Shown here: positions 47,162-56,008 of the stretch, one piece after another
Layout: the number at the start of each line of letters is the position of its first letter
How positions within the stretch are numbered: the first letter of the stretch is position 1
DNA from: Neoalteromonas facilis
GTDB taxonomy: Bacteria; Pseudomonadota; Gammaproteobacteria; Enterobacterales; Alteromonadaceae
Assembly (NCBI RefSeq): GCF_002807665.1
Contig: NZ_PEAY01000001.1
Location: forward strand, 1,116,001-1,180,000
Direction: 5' to 3'
DNA length: 64,000 bases
Notes under the pieces: generated by a model
The model's database searches: none
What the model saw: the letters and a program-made list of their open reading frames with translations, nothing else
Told to the model about the DNA's origin: nothing
Translations under genes and position numbers: made by a program

Positions 47162-47505
47162 AGTGTTATGAAACGTCCTTTGAAACCCGCTTGTACACAA
47201 CTGGCCATTATCTCTTTGGCATATGCCTCACTGGCAATCACTAAATATTGAGGTAGCTCCTCTTTTATAAAACAAGGGGCAAGCAAATCTATACCAATAA
47301 AACGGCAAGGGGCGTTTTTTACTTTCGAGTCATACCAACCATTAACTTGTATACCCAATTGTTCGAGTCGCATGTAAACCGCTAAACCTAAGTCTCCGGC
47401 TCCAAATATCGAAACCGATTGACACTCAAGCTTACTGACACGCATAACAAGCAGCTTATCGGGAGCAATAAAAAACCCAACAGCGGCTCTCAACCATCCT
47501 CGCAT
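47158..47505 (-). CDS. Small Rossmann-fold protein paired with a glycosyltransferase
   Basis: The 115-residue protein has SVSIFGAGDLGLAVYMRLEQ (residues 30-49), VNGWYDSKVKN, and a C-terminal LVIASEAYAKEIMASCVQAG, i.e. one GAGDLG-type Rossmann domain and nothing else. The same pattern, KIALYGAGDLGIEVYYRFAN and VLICSQATVDSMYKECIKQG, is seen in the 53248 gene. It is the first gene of the unit leading to the glycosyltransferase and amidotransferase; its stop overlaps the next start by four bases. The function is unknown; a stand-alone partner or regulatory subunit of the glycosyltransferase is one possibility. Confidence 0.72.
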   Translation of the reverse strand: MRGWLRAAVGFFIAPDKLLVMRVSKLECQSVSIFGAGDLGLAVYMRLEQLGIQVNGWYDSKVKNAPCRFIGIDLLAPCFIKEELPQYLVIASEAYAKEIMASCVQAGFKGRFITL

Positions 47506-48039
47506 ATCCCACTCCGGTGCTTAGGTTCATGAACATGCTGCACTATAATAAACATACAACACCAATCAAATATATACATGGGCTTTGTCTGAGACTATAT
47601 TCGTATCGGCCAGGACCTGAAATATTAAAGTCGCTAGGTTCATGGCCTGTATCTTAAAGGCAATGAAGATGCTTTTACTCGACTTACTCATTATTTGCGT
47701 TATTCAGTCGCGCCTGAATATGTTCATCTCCATTCCACTGAAATGAAAAACTTCGACTAGCAGTCGCTAAGCGCTTACTAAATCAACTGACACACCGCCA
47801 ACAACCCCATTGATACAAGCATTTAATCAAAATATTGGCCAACCGTGCTTTAAAAAGTGGCATATTTCATAATTGGTTAAGTGCTATTATATGCAACTAT
47901 TGCACAACGAAAGTTTTACCGAATCCAAGGGTAACGCTAAACTGGTTCGAGTCTGCAATGGTCTAATTGGTTTGTATGAGTAAAGGTAAAAACATGGCGG
48001 TCGATAACAATGAATAATACAGTTTTACGAGAGCCAAAT
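47506..48039. other. Gene-free interval with divergent promoters
   Basis: About 530 bases between two outward-reading units (47505 minus, 48040 plus). It is A+T-rich and must carry both promoters. One protein-like but start-less frame runs from 47638 to 47760 and another short one follows in a different phase; I cannot name a parent gene. No terminator, tRNA or repeat was seen. Confidence 0.55.
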
Positions 48040-48984
48040 ATGAGTACATTCGGTCTAATGGGTGCTGCTGGGTATATAGCCCCTCGTCACATGCAAGCCA
48101 TCAAGCAAACAGGTAATGATTTAGTTGCAGCGCTTGATCCCTGCGACTCAGTAGGAATACTCGATAGTTACTTCCCAAACTGTCAGTATTTTAGTGAGTT
48201 TGAACGTTTCGATCGTCACATAGACAAACGCTTACGTAGTGAAAGAAAGGTCGACTATATGTCGATTTGTTCACCAAACTATCTTCACGATTCGCATATT
48301 CGATTTGCTCTTCGCTCAGGTTGCGACGCTATCTGTGAAAAACCACTGGTTCTGAACCCATGGAATATTGACGCGTTGAAAGATTTTGAACGCGACTATG
48401 ACCGAAAAATTAATACAATATTGCAGCTAAGGTTGCACCCCTCGATTATTGCGCTAAAGGAAAAAATAGCTGCGCAAAAACTTGAGCGAAAATTTGATGT
48501 TGACCTAACCTATATAACTTCTCGTGGCCAGTGGTATTTGGCCTCTTGGAAAGGTGACGAAAAGAAATCAGGCGGTATTGCAACTAATATTGGTGTTCAC
48601 TTTTTTGACATGCTGCATTTTTTATTCGGAAAGTTGGTGGATAACCAATTATTTTTGTCAACACCTCAAGCTGCTTCTGGATTTCTGGAATACGAAAATG
48701 CAAGGGTACGTTGGTTTTTGTCTACTGATTTTGACAACTTACCGGCAAGCGTTCGCCTTAAGGGCCAACGCACTTATCGTAGTATCTTGATTGATAATCA
48801 AGAAGTAGAGTTTTCAGGCGGTTTTACCGACCTGCATACTCGTAGTTATGAGGCGATTCTATCTGGAAACGGGTTCGGATTAGATGACAACGTTACTGCT
48901 ATAAGCACGGTTGCTGACATTCGCAATATGACACCTAAACCCAACTCGCAACTTGAGCACCCTTTTATCAGAGACGCATCTTAA
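48040..48984 (+). CDS. wbpB: UDP-GlcNAcA 3-dehydrogenase (WbpB/WlbA-like, Gfo/Idh/MocA family)
   Basis: The enzyme would oxidise UDP-N-acetylglucosaminuronic acid at C3. From ATG 48040 (MSTFGLMGAAGYIAPRHMQA) the 314-residue protein follows the WbpB pattern along its length: GAAGYIAPRHM, SICSPNYLHDSHIRFALRSG, CEKPLVLNPWN, VDLTYITSRGQWYLASWKGD, TNIGVHFFDMLHFLFGKL, EYENARVRWFLS and FSGGFTDLHTRSYE. The EKP dehydrogenase signature is intact. The ATG at 48010 would add ten unlike residues; GAGAG lies before the chosen start. It is followed by the matching aminotransferase, as in Pseudomonas O-antigen pathways. WbpA and WbpD are not in view. Confidence 0.9.
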   Translation: MSTFGLMGAAGYIAPRHMQAIKQTGNDLVAALDPCDSVGILDSYFPNCQYFSEFERFDRHIDKRLRSERKVDYMSICSPNYLHDSHIRFALRSGCDAICEKPLVLNPWNIDALKDFERDYDRKINTILQLRLHPSIIALKEKIAAQKLERKFDVDLTYITSRGQWYLASWKGDEKKSGGIATNIGVHFFDMLHFLFGKLVDNQLFLSTPQAASGFLEYENARVRWFLSTDFDNLPASVRLKGQRTYRSILIDNQEVEFSGGFTDLHTRSYEAILSGNGFGLDDNVTAISTVADIRNMTPKPNSQLEHPFIRDAS

Positions 48985-49057
48985 CACCGATTAAGGATGC
49001 CCGGCGCTGTATGCTCGATTTGCCCTAGCAGAAATTAAGAGTAGTAAAAGGTCTGAT

Positions 49058-50170
49058 ATGGAATTTATTGATTTAAACGCGCAATTACATCACATGCGAA
49101 GCGCTATTGAAGAGCGTATCAATAAGGTGTTGGATCATGGTCAATTTATCATGGGGCCAGAGGTATACGAGCTTGAGGAACAGTTAGCAAACTATGTCGG
49201 TGTCAAACACTGTGTAAGTTGTGCCAACGGGACAGATGCGTTACAGATCGCTTTAATGTGTCATGATATTGGACACGGTGACGTGGTATTCACTACTTCG
49301 TTTTCTTTTTTCGCTACAGCTGAAGTTATAGCACTTACCGGAGCTACGCCCTACTTTGTTGATATTGACCCTACAACGTTTAATATCGATCCAGTGAAGC
49401 TAGAAGCGGCCATTCAAGCCGTACGATCTTCTGATTTAGGTGAGCCTAAAGCGGTTATTGCTGTCGATTTATTTGGCCTACCCGCTAATTACCTTGCTCT
49501 TGAGCCTATGTGCGAGCTCTACGGGCTAACCCTGATTGAAGATGCTGCACAAGGGTTTGGTGGCTCTATTGGTAACAGACGTTCTGGTAGTTTTGGGGAT
49601 ATTGCAACAACAAGTTTTTTCCCGGCAAAACCTCTTGGTTGCTATGGTGATGGAGGAGCGCTGTTTACCGACAACGACGAAACGGCTGAGAAAATGCGGT
49701 CACTAAGGGTTCACGGTAAAGGTGATCACAAATATCAAAACATTCGCATCGGGTTGAATAGCAGGCTTGATACTATTCAAGCCGCTATATTAATCGAGAA
49801 GCTAGCACACTTTCCCGACGAATTAGTGCACCGCCAAGCAATAAGCCAATGTTACTCAGCGATAAACTTTCAATGCCAAAAGCCAGAGGTACCATCCGGG
49901 TTCACGTCTAGCTGGGCTCAATATACGTTAATGGTCGCCCCTGAAAACCGCCAGGCATTTCAAGACCAATTGAAGCGGGCAAACATACCTACGGCAATTT
50001 ACTATCCTATTCCACTCGATCAGCAGCCAGCATTTAGCGATGCACTCAGTCCTCCAACGCCAATAGCTGCAAAAGTTGCCACACAAGTTATCAGTATTCC
50101 CATGAGTGGGTATATTAGCCTTCAAGACTGCCAGACGGTGGTAGACGTTATCAATGGACTACAGAATTGA
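49058..50170 (+). CDS. wbpE: UDP-3-keto-GlcNAcA aminotransferase (WbpE-like, DegT/DnrJ/EryC1 family)
   Basis: This PLP enzyme would install the C3 amine on the product of the preceding dehydrogenase. The 370-residue protein has EFIDLNAQLHHMRSAIEERI at the start, SCANGTDALQIALM, LIEDAAQGFGGSIGNRRSGS, the PLP lysine Lys191 in SFFPAKPLGCYGDGGALFTD, and GLNSRLDTIQAAILIEKLAH. Motif order and the HYPIPL-like IYYPIPLDQQPAF fit WbpE closely. It sits 73 bases after wbpB and 72 before the large adenylation gene. Confidence 0.92.
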   Translation: MEFIDLNAQLHHMRSAIEERINKVLDHGQFIMGPEVYELEEQLANYVGVKHCVSCANGTDALQIALMCHDIGHGDVVFTTSFSFFATAEVIALTGATPYFVDIDPTTFNIDPVKLEAAIQAVRSSDLGEPKAVIAVDLFGLPANYLALEPMCELYGLTLIEDAAQGFGGSIGNRRSGSFGDIATTSFFPAKPLGCYGDGGALFTDNDETAEKMRSLRVHGKGDHKYQNIRIGLNSRLDTIQAAILIEKLAHFPDELVHRQAISQCYSAINFQCQKPEVPSGFTSSWAQYTLMVAPENRQAFQDQLKRANIPTAIYYPIPLDQQPAFSDALSPPTPIAAKVATQVISIPMSGYISLQDCQTVVDVINGLQN

Positions 50171-50242
50171 TTCTATTGGCTGACAATAAAGCCATTTTGC
50201 ATGTTTAAAGTGTTAAATCAGTGTATGAGGTTACTATAAGTT

Positions 50243-53185
50243 ATGACTGCAAGTGTTCGCGACATTATTTTGCAGAATTATCAGAACTGCGATGGAACGC
50301 CTTGGTTAACCTTGTACCCCGAAGGACAAAAAAAGATAGAGCTCTACACTTATCGCGAAGTTGTGGATAGGGCCAAATGTTGGTCACACCTTTATGCTCA
50401 GCAGGGATTGGAGCCGGGCGATACAATCTTAATATCGTTACCGACTTCTATCGATTTGTATGCATCACATATTGGGGCTTTATTAAGTGGGATTATTCCT
50501 ACAATATTTACATTCCCCAATATAAAAACAAACCGAGAATTATTCTTAGAATCATTGCTGAGCAGTCTTGAAAACTATGATTATGCCGCATTTGTCACGA
50601 CTGAAGGTTATGACTTTAAGGATGTCGTCTGTCCCTTCGTCAATACGATCACACTCAAACAATTAGATCTCAACAGTTCGCTGGACGCGCCAATTATCGA
50701 ACCTCAAGATCCTGTTATCCATCAGTATTCTTCGGGTACAACCGGTATTAAGAAAAGGTTACCACTAACACATTCTCAGCTGGTCGAATTTCTCAACTGT
50801 TATTATGAAACCTTATGTATTGAACCACAGATTGATAAAATTCAATCTTGGTTGCCGCTGTATCATGATATGGGCTTTATTGCCTGCTATATGCTTCCAT
50901 TACTGAAAGGAATCAAACTAGTAAGCTTGAGTGCCCAAGATTGGGTAGTAAACCCACAACGTTTTTGGCGATTGTGCGAATCTCATAAGTCTACCTTAAT
51001 ATGGCAGCCTAATTTTGCTTTTGGTTTATACGCCAATACCCTAAAACCGGATGAAAGCTACAAATTAGGTCATGTTAAAAGCATTATTAGTAGCTCTGAG
51101 ACAACGCGAAAGCACACGATAGAAACTTTCTTTACGAAATACCGGCCATTTGGTCTTTCATGGGAAAAGTTTGCGAATTGTTTTGGCCTCGCGGAGCATA
51201 CCTACGCTGCCACTCAGACACCTTTTAAACGAGGGCTGTCGTGCGTTTCACTTGATAAAAAGGCATTAGACAATAACAGTGTTATACGTGTTGTTCCGGA
51301 TAAGCCCGACAGTGTGCAGGTTATTTCATGCGGAGTTCCGTTGCCCGGTGTAGATGTCAAAATAAAGGCTGATGAAGGACATGATGTTGGTGACATATTA
51401 ATCAACAGTAACTTCAGATTTGATGGATACAGCAAGTGCAGTCAATCAGAGAGCTATATCGATCAAGACGGATGGTTTAATACCCGCGATTGCGGTTTTA
51501 TTATAGATAACGAACTTTTTATTCTGGGTAGAACGGATGACATCATTATTTGCAATGGTGAAAATTTTTACCCTGAAGATTTAGAAGAAATAACATCTAG
51601 TTGCGACGGTGTTATTTCAGGTAGATGCGCCGCCATTGTCGACACACAAGCGCAGTCTGAAACGGATGTTGTTATTGTGTTTGCAGAAATTAAGGTGGGT
51701 GCCTGTCCGACATCCGTGAAGCAGCTCATCGAGAGAAAAATAAGAGCCGCTTTTAGCGCGCTACTATTTGAAGTTTCTCTTGTAGAGCCTAAGTCATTGT
51801 TAAAGTCTTCGTCGGGGAAGATATCCAGAAAGCGGGTAAAGCAGCAATACCTCAACAAACAACTGACGTATATAGATACGGATGAATCTGCAACTGCTCA
51901 AGTTCCGCTTTCCCAAGAAGATGCACAAATTGAAATGACTACGGAACAACTCAAAATTTATCAATGTCTGGAAGAAGTGCTCGACTCAAAGGCTATCAAT
52001 AGAGATTGCGACACCGACTTAATTGAAACAGGAGTACTTGATTCCTTAACCTTTGTTTCCTTAATTGTTCATCTAGAAGTCGCCTTTTCAATTCGGATCA
52101 GTGATCTAGACACTAGTGCATTGGAACAATTTAGAACAATCAATAGTATTGCTGCGTTTGTTAGACGCATTCAAAGCGGCAAGCATTCGAATTTGACACG
52201 CAAACGTACCTTTAATTTTAGACATATTACTCCAGTCGTTAGGCAACAAGGCGTAACCCCGATTTCTAGAACTAATGCTCAAGTTCCAGCTTGGTTTGAA
52301 GATGTTAAAGCGTTTACAGATGCGTCTGTCTCTCAAAAGGCTACAATCCCTGGTAAAGGGTCTGGCGCAGCAAAAAACTTCTCTTCTCCAAGCCTCAATA
52401 CAGATGACCAGGGCTTTCGTATAACGTCTGGTAATGTGGGTCCAATTTCATTAGATGAATTTACAGCCTCCGCCAGACCAAAGGTTTTATTGATGGGGGC
52501 AAGCTCACTGTTTGGAGTTGGCGTAAATGACCATCAGACAATAGCGTCATACTTATCTCAATTAGATGATGAGAAATGCTATTTCAATGGGGCGGCTCGA
52601 GGGGCAGACTTAGCCACCGAAATGCATCTATGTAATGAGTTCGATCTCGCTCCCGGAAATACTGTTCTGAGCTTTTCCTGTGGAAACGACTTTAGATATT
52701 TCACTGATGAACTATACGCGCACCACTCGCAACCTAATCAATCACTTATGCAGACGGAAGTATTGTGCAAGTTTCGCGAATTCGAGCAGGGACTGTTTGA
52801 GAAGATACTGAGTTATAGAGATTTGGTCATTCATCAAAAAAAATGTCAGTTCTTATTAAGTTTGCAAGTAATGCGACCATTTTGCTCTCCAACGTTTGAT
52901 GTTGGAGAGTCTCAACATTCAGAAGCAATGAGAGCTGCACTCGGGTGGAGATACTTTAGAAGAAACTTCAGGGCTTATCACTTCTTTTGGGAATTACAGC
53001 ACTCATTTAGAGAAAACATCATGCAGTTCTGTTTCAACAATAATATCCCTTACTATGACCCCAATCCCGACTTTATTGAACCGAAGCAACCTTCTGGATT
53101 TGAAGACTACTGGCATTACAACAACTCCGGTTCTCTTCGGGTTGCACAATTGCTGCTCCCCTTTATAAACACTAAACGGACGTGA
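50243..53185 (+). CDS. Fused acyl-adenylation ligase, acyl carrier and SGNH domain protein
   Basis: The 980-residue protein has three parts. Residues about 1-540 are an AMP-forming ligase of the fatty acyl-AMP ligase type: YSSGTTGIKKRLPLTHSQL near 161-179, SWLPLYHDMGFIACYMLPLL, NCFGLAEHTYAATQTP, GWFNTRDCGFI, and the C-terminal lysine in SSSGKISRKRVKQ near 525. Residues about 560-640 are a phosphopantetheine carrier, with the attachment serine in ETGVLDSLTFVSL near 600. Residues about 740-980 look like an SGNH hydrolase or O-acyltransferase: VLLMGASSLFGVGV near 751, FSCGNDFRYF near 813, and EDYWHYNNSG near 953 supplying the DxxH pair. It could activate an acyl group, hold it on its own carrier and deliver it to a sugar. 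The acyl group and target are unknown. Confidence 0.82.
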   Translation: MTASVRDIILQNYQNCDGTPWLTLYPEGQKKIELYTYREVVDRAKCWSHLYAQQGLEPGDTILISLPTSIDLYASHIGALLSGIIPTIFTFPNIKTNRELFLESLLSSLENYDYAAFVTTEGYDFKDVVCPFVNTITLKQLDLNSSLDAPIIEPQDPVIHQYSSGTTGIKKRLPLTHSQLVEFLNCYYETLCIEPQIDKIQSWLPLYHDMGFIACYMLPLLKGIKLVSLSAQDWVVNPQRFWRLCESHKSTLIWQPNFAFGLYANTLKPDESYKLGHVKSIISSSETTRKHTIETFFTKYRPFGLSWEKFANCFGLAEHTYAATQTPFKRGLSCVSLDKKALDNNSVIRVVPDKPDSVQVISCGVPLPGVDVKIKADEGHDVGDILINSNFRFDGYSKCSQSESYIDQDGWFNTRDCGFIIDNELFILGRTDDIIICNGENFYPEDLEEITSSCDGVISGRCAAIVDTQAQSETDVVIVFAEIKVGACPTSVKQLIERKIRAAFSALLFEVSLVEPKSLLKSSSGKISRKRVKQQYLNKQLTYIDTDESATAQVPLSQEDAQIEMTTEQLKIYQCLEEVLDSKAINRDCDTDLIETGVLDSLTFVSLIVHLEVAFSIRISDLDTSALEQFRTINSIAAFVRRIQSGKHSNLTRKRTFNFRHITPVVRQQGVTPISRTNAQVPAWFEDVKAFTDASVSQKATIPGKGSGAAKNFSSPSLNTDDQGFRITSGNVGPISLDEFTASARPKVLLMGASSLFGVGVNDHQTIASYLSQLDDEKCYFNGAARGADLATEMHLCNEFDLAPGNTVLSFSCGNDFRYFTDELYAHHSQPNQSLMQTEVLCKFREFEQGLFEKILSYRDLVIHQKKCQFLLSLQVMRPFCSPTFDVGESQHSEAMRAALGWRYFRRNFRAYHFFWELQHSFRENIMQFCFNNNIPYYDPNPDFIEPKQPSGFEDYWHYNNSGSLRVAQLLLPFINTKRT

Positions 53186-53247
53186 TTGTAATCTAGCTGC
53201 AAACCCGTTGAACTGCCATCAGTGTCTTGTATCAACAACGTCATTTA

Positions 53248-53628
53248 TTACCTCAAGACAACGATTCTATCGTGGTGAACTCCTTGTTTTATGCACTCTT
53301 TATACATTGAATCGACTGTAGCTTGGCTACAAATGAGGACGTTAACGTCTGGATCCAATGTCGCTAAATCCGATATAGGCTGAATTGCCTTATCAAATAA
53401 CTTAAAGGTCGACGTATTCGCTTTCATATCCACCCATAGCTCGACATTTATTCCTTCATTTGCAAAGCGATAATATACTTCAATACCTAGATCACCGGCC
53501 CCATAAAGCGCTATTTTCTGATAATGATGGGATTTGCAATACAGCACCGCTCGAGAAGAAAAGTTAAAGAAATACCGCTTCAAGAAATCGGGAACGTATT
53601 GACTGGCTATGCCTAAGAAAGCGTTCAC
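53248..53628 (-). CDS. Small Rossmann-fold protein paired with a glycosyltransferase (second copy)
   Basis: The 126-residue protein has KIALYGAGDLGIEVYYRFAN (residues 37-56), VELWVDMKANTSTF, QPISDLATLDPDVNVLICSQ and MYKECIKQGVHHDRIVV. It aligns by eye with the 47158 protein over the whole length, including the N-terminal helix. It is the last gene of the long minus-strand unit and lies 43 bases after the paralogous glycosyltransferase. Function unknown. Confidence 0.72.
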   Translation of the reverse strand: MNAFLGIASQYVPDFLKRYFFNFSSRAVLYCKSHHYQKIALYGAGDLGIEVYYRFANEGINVELWVDMKANTSTFKLFDKAIQPISDLATLDPDVNVLICSQATVDSMYKECIKQGVHHDRIVVLR

Positions 53629-53671
53629 TCTATCTCCTAATACTTATAAATAGTAAGCCTTAAAAAAAGCA

Positions 53672-54808
53672 TTAATGTAATGCTAATTCATCAACCAAAG
53701 TTTCAAACTGCTTGCCAAAATCGTAATTTGGCGCTGTGGCTCTAGCATTTTCACGATATTGGTTTATTTGTTGCTTGGAAAGGCCCTTCAAATCTTCTTC
53801 TAATCGACCCAAGTCAGAAACACCATCGTAAGCTAGACCTAATTTATGCTGACGGGTTTCAGTGATCATTTCCTGAGAGCCTGTCACAAGTAGCATCAAG
53901 CCTGCCGCGACAAATTCGAAGAATTTATTCGGTAGTGACACAGCATGCTGCCCTTCCAAATCCTCTAAAAAATGAATACCAATATCAAACTGTGAAATGA
54001 ATGGAATGATTTCTTGAAAGCCAACAGGCTCGATAATCGTAATGTTTTCATATTTTTCAGCTAGTGCACAAATCGAGCGATAATATTTCTCATCTAGCCA
54101 AACTAACATTAGATATAAGTGGTAATCTGAGCCTAATCTACCACCAAACTCAATTAACTTTTCCATTGAGCGGTTTGGCAAACAACCGCCGTGATGGATC
54201 AGGTTTATCTTACTATTGTCTATTTCAATTGTTTTCCCGCTATCAATCACATCTTGCACGGGAAAACTTTTGAAAACCTTAAAATCAGCGTCATAATATT
54301 TTTTGTATTCATCTGCAATCCCCTGAGAAACGGTAATTTTTCTGGGTATTTTTGATAGTAAGGATTTACAGTAGTAATCATACACGTCTAGTAATTGCTG
54401 TTGCCATTCATTGGTAGCACCGTACTGCCGCGGATAATATTCTCTAGCATCGAATATGACTTTATTTGAGCAATGAACAAAAAATGGCAACAGTGCCAAA
54501 TCATGCACAAAGATCCAATCATATTCATTCATTTGTTCACGCGAGATGGCCAGTTCGCAATCAAGTGCGGCAGAATAACTGACCCACCTATCAAGCTTAA
54601 ACTTAATACAGATCTTTTTAAGCAATCTAGAGAATGGTGACATGCTTTTTTTAATAATCGGGAATGATTTAACGCCCTCGATGCTATTGGTGTCTAAAGA
54701 GCAAATATCAACTTGGTTCTCATTGCGAAGATGCAAGTACAAACGTTTGGGTCTCGGGCAGCTCACAAAATTACCACGATAAGCCAATAAGATTTTTTTA
54801 CCCTTCAT
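53672..54808 (-). CDS. GT-B (GT4-like) glycosyltransferase, paralogue of the gene at 46040
   Basis: The 378-residue protein starts MKGKKILLAYRGNFVSCPRP and shares with the 46040 protein the order CPRPKRLYLHL, WIFVHDLALLPFF, VIFDAREYYPRQYG, KITVSQGIADEYKKYYD, NLIHHGGCLPNRSMEKLIEF, ITIIEPVGFQEIIPFISQFD, and LPNKFFEFVAAGLMLLVTGS. Only the second half has the clear donor-binding motif. The FDAREYYP segment may belong to the acceptor side. It is downstream of the epimerase gene by 48 bases. Sugar and linkage unknown. Confidence 0.84.
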   Translation of the reverse strand: MKGKKILLAYRGNFVSCPRPKRLYLHLRNENQVDICSLDTNSIEGVKSFPIIKKSMSPFSRLLKKICIKFKLDRWVSYSAALDCELAISREQMNEYDWIFVHDLALLPFFVHCSNKVIFDAREYYPRQYGATNEWQQQLLDVYDYYCKSLLSKIPRKITVSQGIADEYKKYYDADFKVFKSFPVQDVIDSGKTIEIDNSKINLIHHGGCLPNRSMEKLIEFGGRLGSDYHLYLMLVWLDEKYYRSICALAEKYENITIIEPVGFQEIIPFISQFDIGIHFLEDLEGQHAVSLPNKFFEFVAAGLMLLVTGSQEMITETRQHKLGLAYDGVSDLGRLEEDLKGLSKQQINQYRENARATAPNYDFGKQFETLVDELALH

Positions 54809-54856
54809 AGCACTTACGCAACCTTTTACCCTAAAAATTTCGAATAATAAAACCGA

Positions 54857-55939
54857 CTATAAATAGTCAACCAGCTGAGAAACTATTTTCTTCCTAGTAT
54901 CACCATCACCATACGGGGATTCATCACTGAGCTTATTCTGTGGCAACCCTACACATAATGCGGTTATGTCGTCACACATGCTCATGCCATTACCAATGAG
55001 AACAGAAGCTTGGCAATCTACTAGTTCAGTCCACTCAGTCTCATCTCTAGCGACCAAGCAAGTCTTCCCAGAAAAAAATGCTTCCTTTTGTAAACCACCA
55101 CTGTCAGTCAATACTAACTTGCAGTGACGCAACAAATATAACATTTGTAAGTACGACGCTGGCTCAATAACAGTCACTCCACCACTCGTAGAAAGGCCAA
55201 ACTCTAAAAGTCTTGTCTGCGTTCTTGGATGCATTGGCCAAATAACATTAAAGTCCTCCGCACATTGATTAATCACTTTCACTATCTGAGTAAGATTCTT
55301 TTCATCATCAACATTTACCGGCCTGTGAATGGTCATCAGAATAAACTCTTTGGTTAGATCAATATCACCTGGAGCTTCCCCGAATGGGGAGAAAAGTTGT
55401 AGTGCGTCAAACATTATGTCACCGACAAACGTCACCACACGGGATTTGCTGGATTGAATATTCTCATTCGCCAAGTTAGTTACTGCAGAATGACTCGGAC
55501 AGAACAGTAAATCTGACAAATGATCTGTCACCACTCGATTATGCTCTTCAGGCATTTTTCGATTAAAGCTGCGCAACCCGGCTTCTACATGGGCAAGCGG
55601 TATACTATGAGCATTCGCTGCAATGGCCCCTGCCAAGGTACTATAGGTATCGCCATAAACTAATACCGCATCAGGTTTTAATTGTTCAATCTGATTACCT
55701 ATTTGCGCAATGGTATCACCAATAAACGCACTGCTATTGCTGCGATCTGGTGCCAGTACCTTATGAGGCTTTGGTATCTTCAGCTGGTCAAAAAACTGTT
55801 GGCTCATATTGGCATCGTAGTGCTGACCGGTATGCAGAATGAACTCACGCAACGCAGTGTGTTCTTGTATTTCTCGACTCAAAGCTGCAGCTTTTACGAA
55901 CTGTGGGCGGGCACCTACAATGGTTAAGATATTTTTCAT
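54857..55939 (-). CDS. Non-hydrolysing UDP-sugar 2-epimerase (WbpI/WecB type)
   Basis: The 360-residue enzyme inverts C2 of a UDP-2-acetamido sugar. It has LTIVGARPQFVKAAALSREI, LHTGQHYDANMSQQFFDQLK, VYGDTYSTLAGAIAANAHSI, HVEAGLRSFNRKMPEEHNRV, SDLLFCPSHSAV, and LTDSGGLQKEAFFSGKTCLV with the catalytic acidic and His residues in place. The pattern HTGQHYD...NMS..FF..L.IP and the WbpB and WbpE neighbours favour the WbpI branch (UDP-2,3-diacetamido-uronic acid 2-epimerase), but plain UDP-GlcNAc 2-epimerase (WecB) cannot be ruled out by eye. Confidence 0.88.
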   Translation of the reverse strand: MKNILTIVGARPQFVKAAALSREIQEHTALREFILHTGQHYDANMSQQFFDQLKIPKPHKVLAPDRSNSSAFIGDTIAQIGNQIEQLKPDAVLVYGDTYSTLAGAIAANAHSIPLAHVEAGLRSFNRKMPEEHNRVVTDHLSDLLFCPSHSAVTNLANENIQSSKSRVVTFVGDIMFDALQLFSPFGEAPGDIDLTKEFILMTIHRPVNVDDEKNLTQIVKVINQCAEDFNVIWPMHPRTQTRLLEFGLSTSGGVTVIEPASYLQMLYLLRHCKLVLTDSGGLQKEAFFSGKTCLVARDETEWTELVDCQASVLIGNGMSMCDDITALCVGLPQNKLSDESPYGDGDTRKKIVSQLVDYL

Positions 55940-56008
55940 GCATTTCCTCTAGTCGCTCATACTTATATCGGTCAACTATTGCCTTTCATGACCCTCACTG
56001 AGCACTCA

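Noticed and set aside
47996-48010. An ops/JUMPstart element (GGCGGTC...) before the wbpB-like gene
   Set aside because: Only the first six bases match GGCGGTAG-type ops, and the rest of the JUMPstart consensus is missing.
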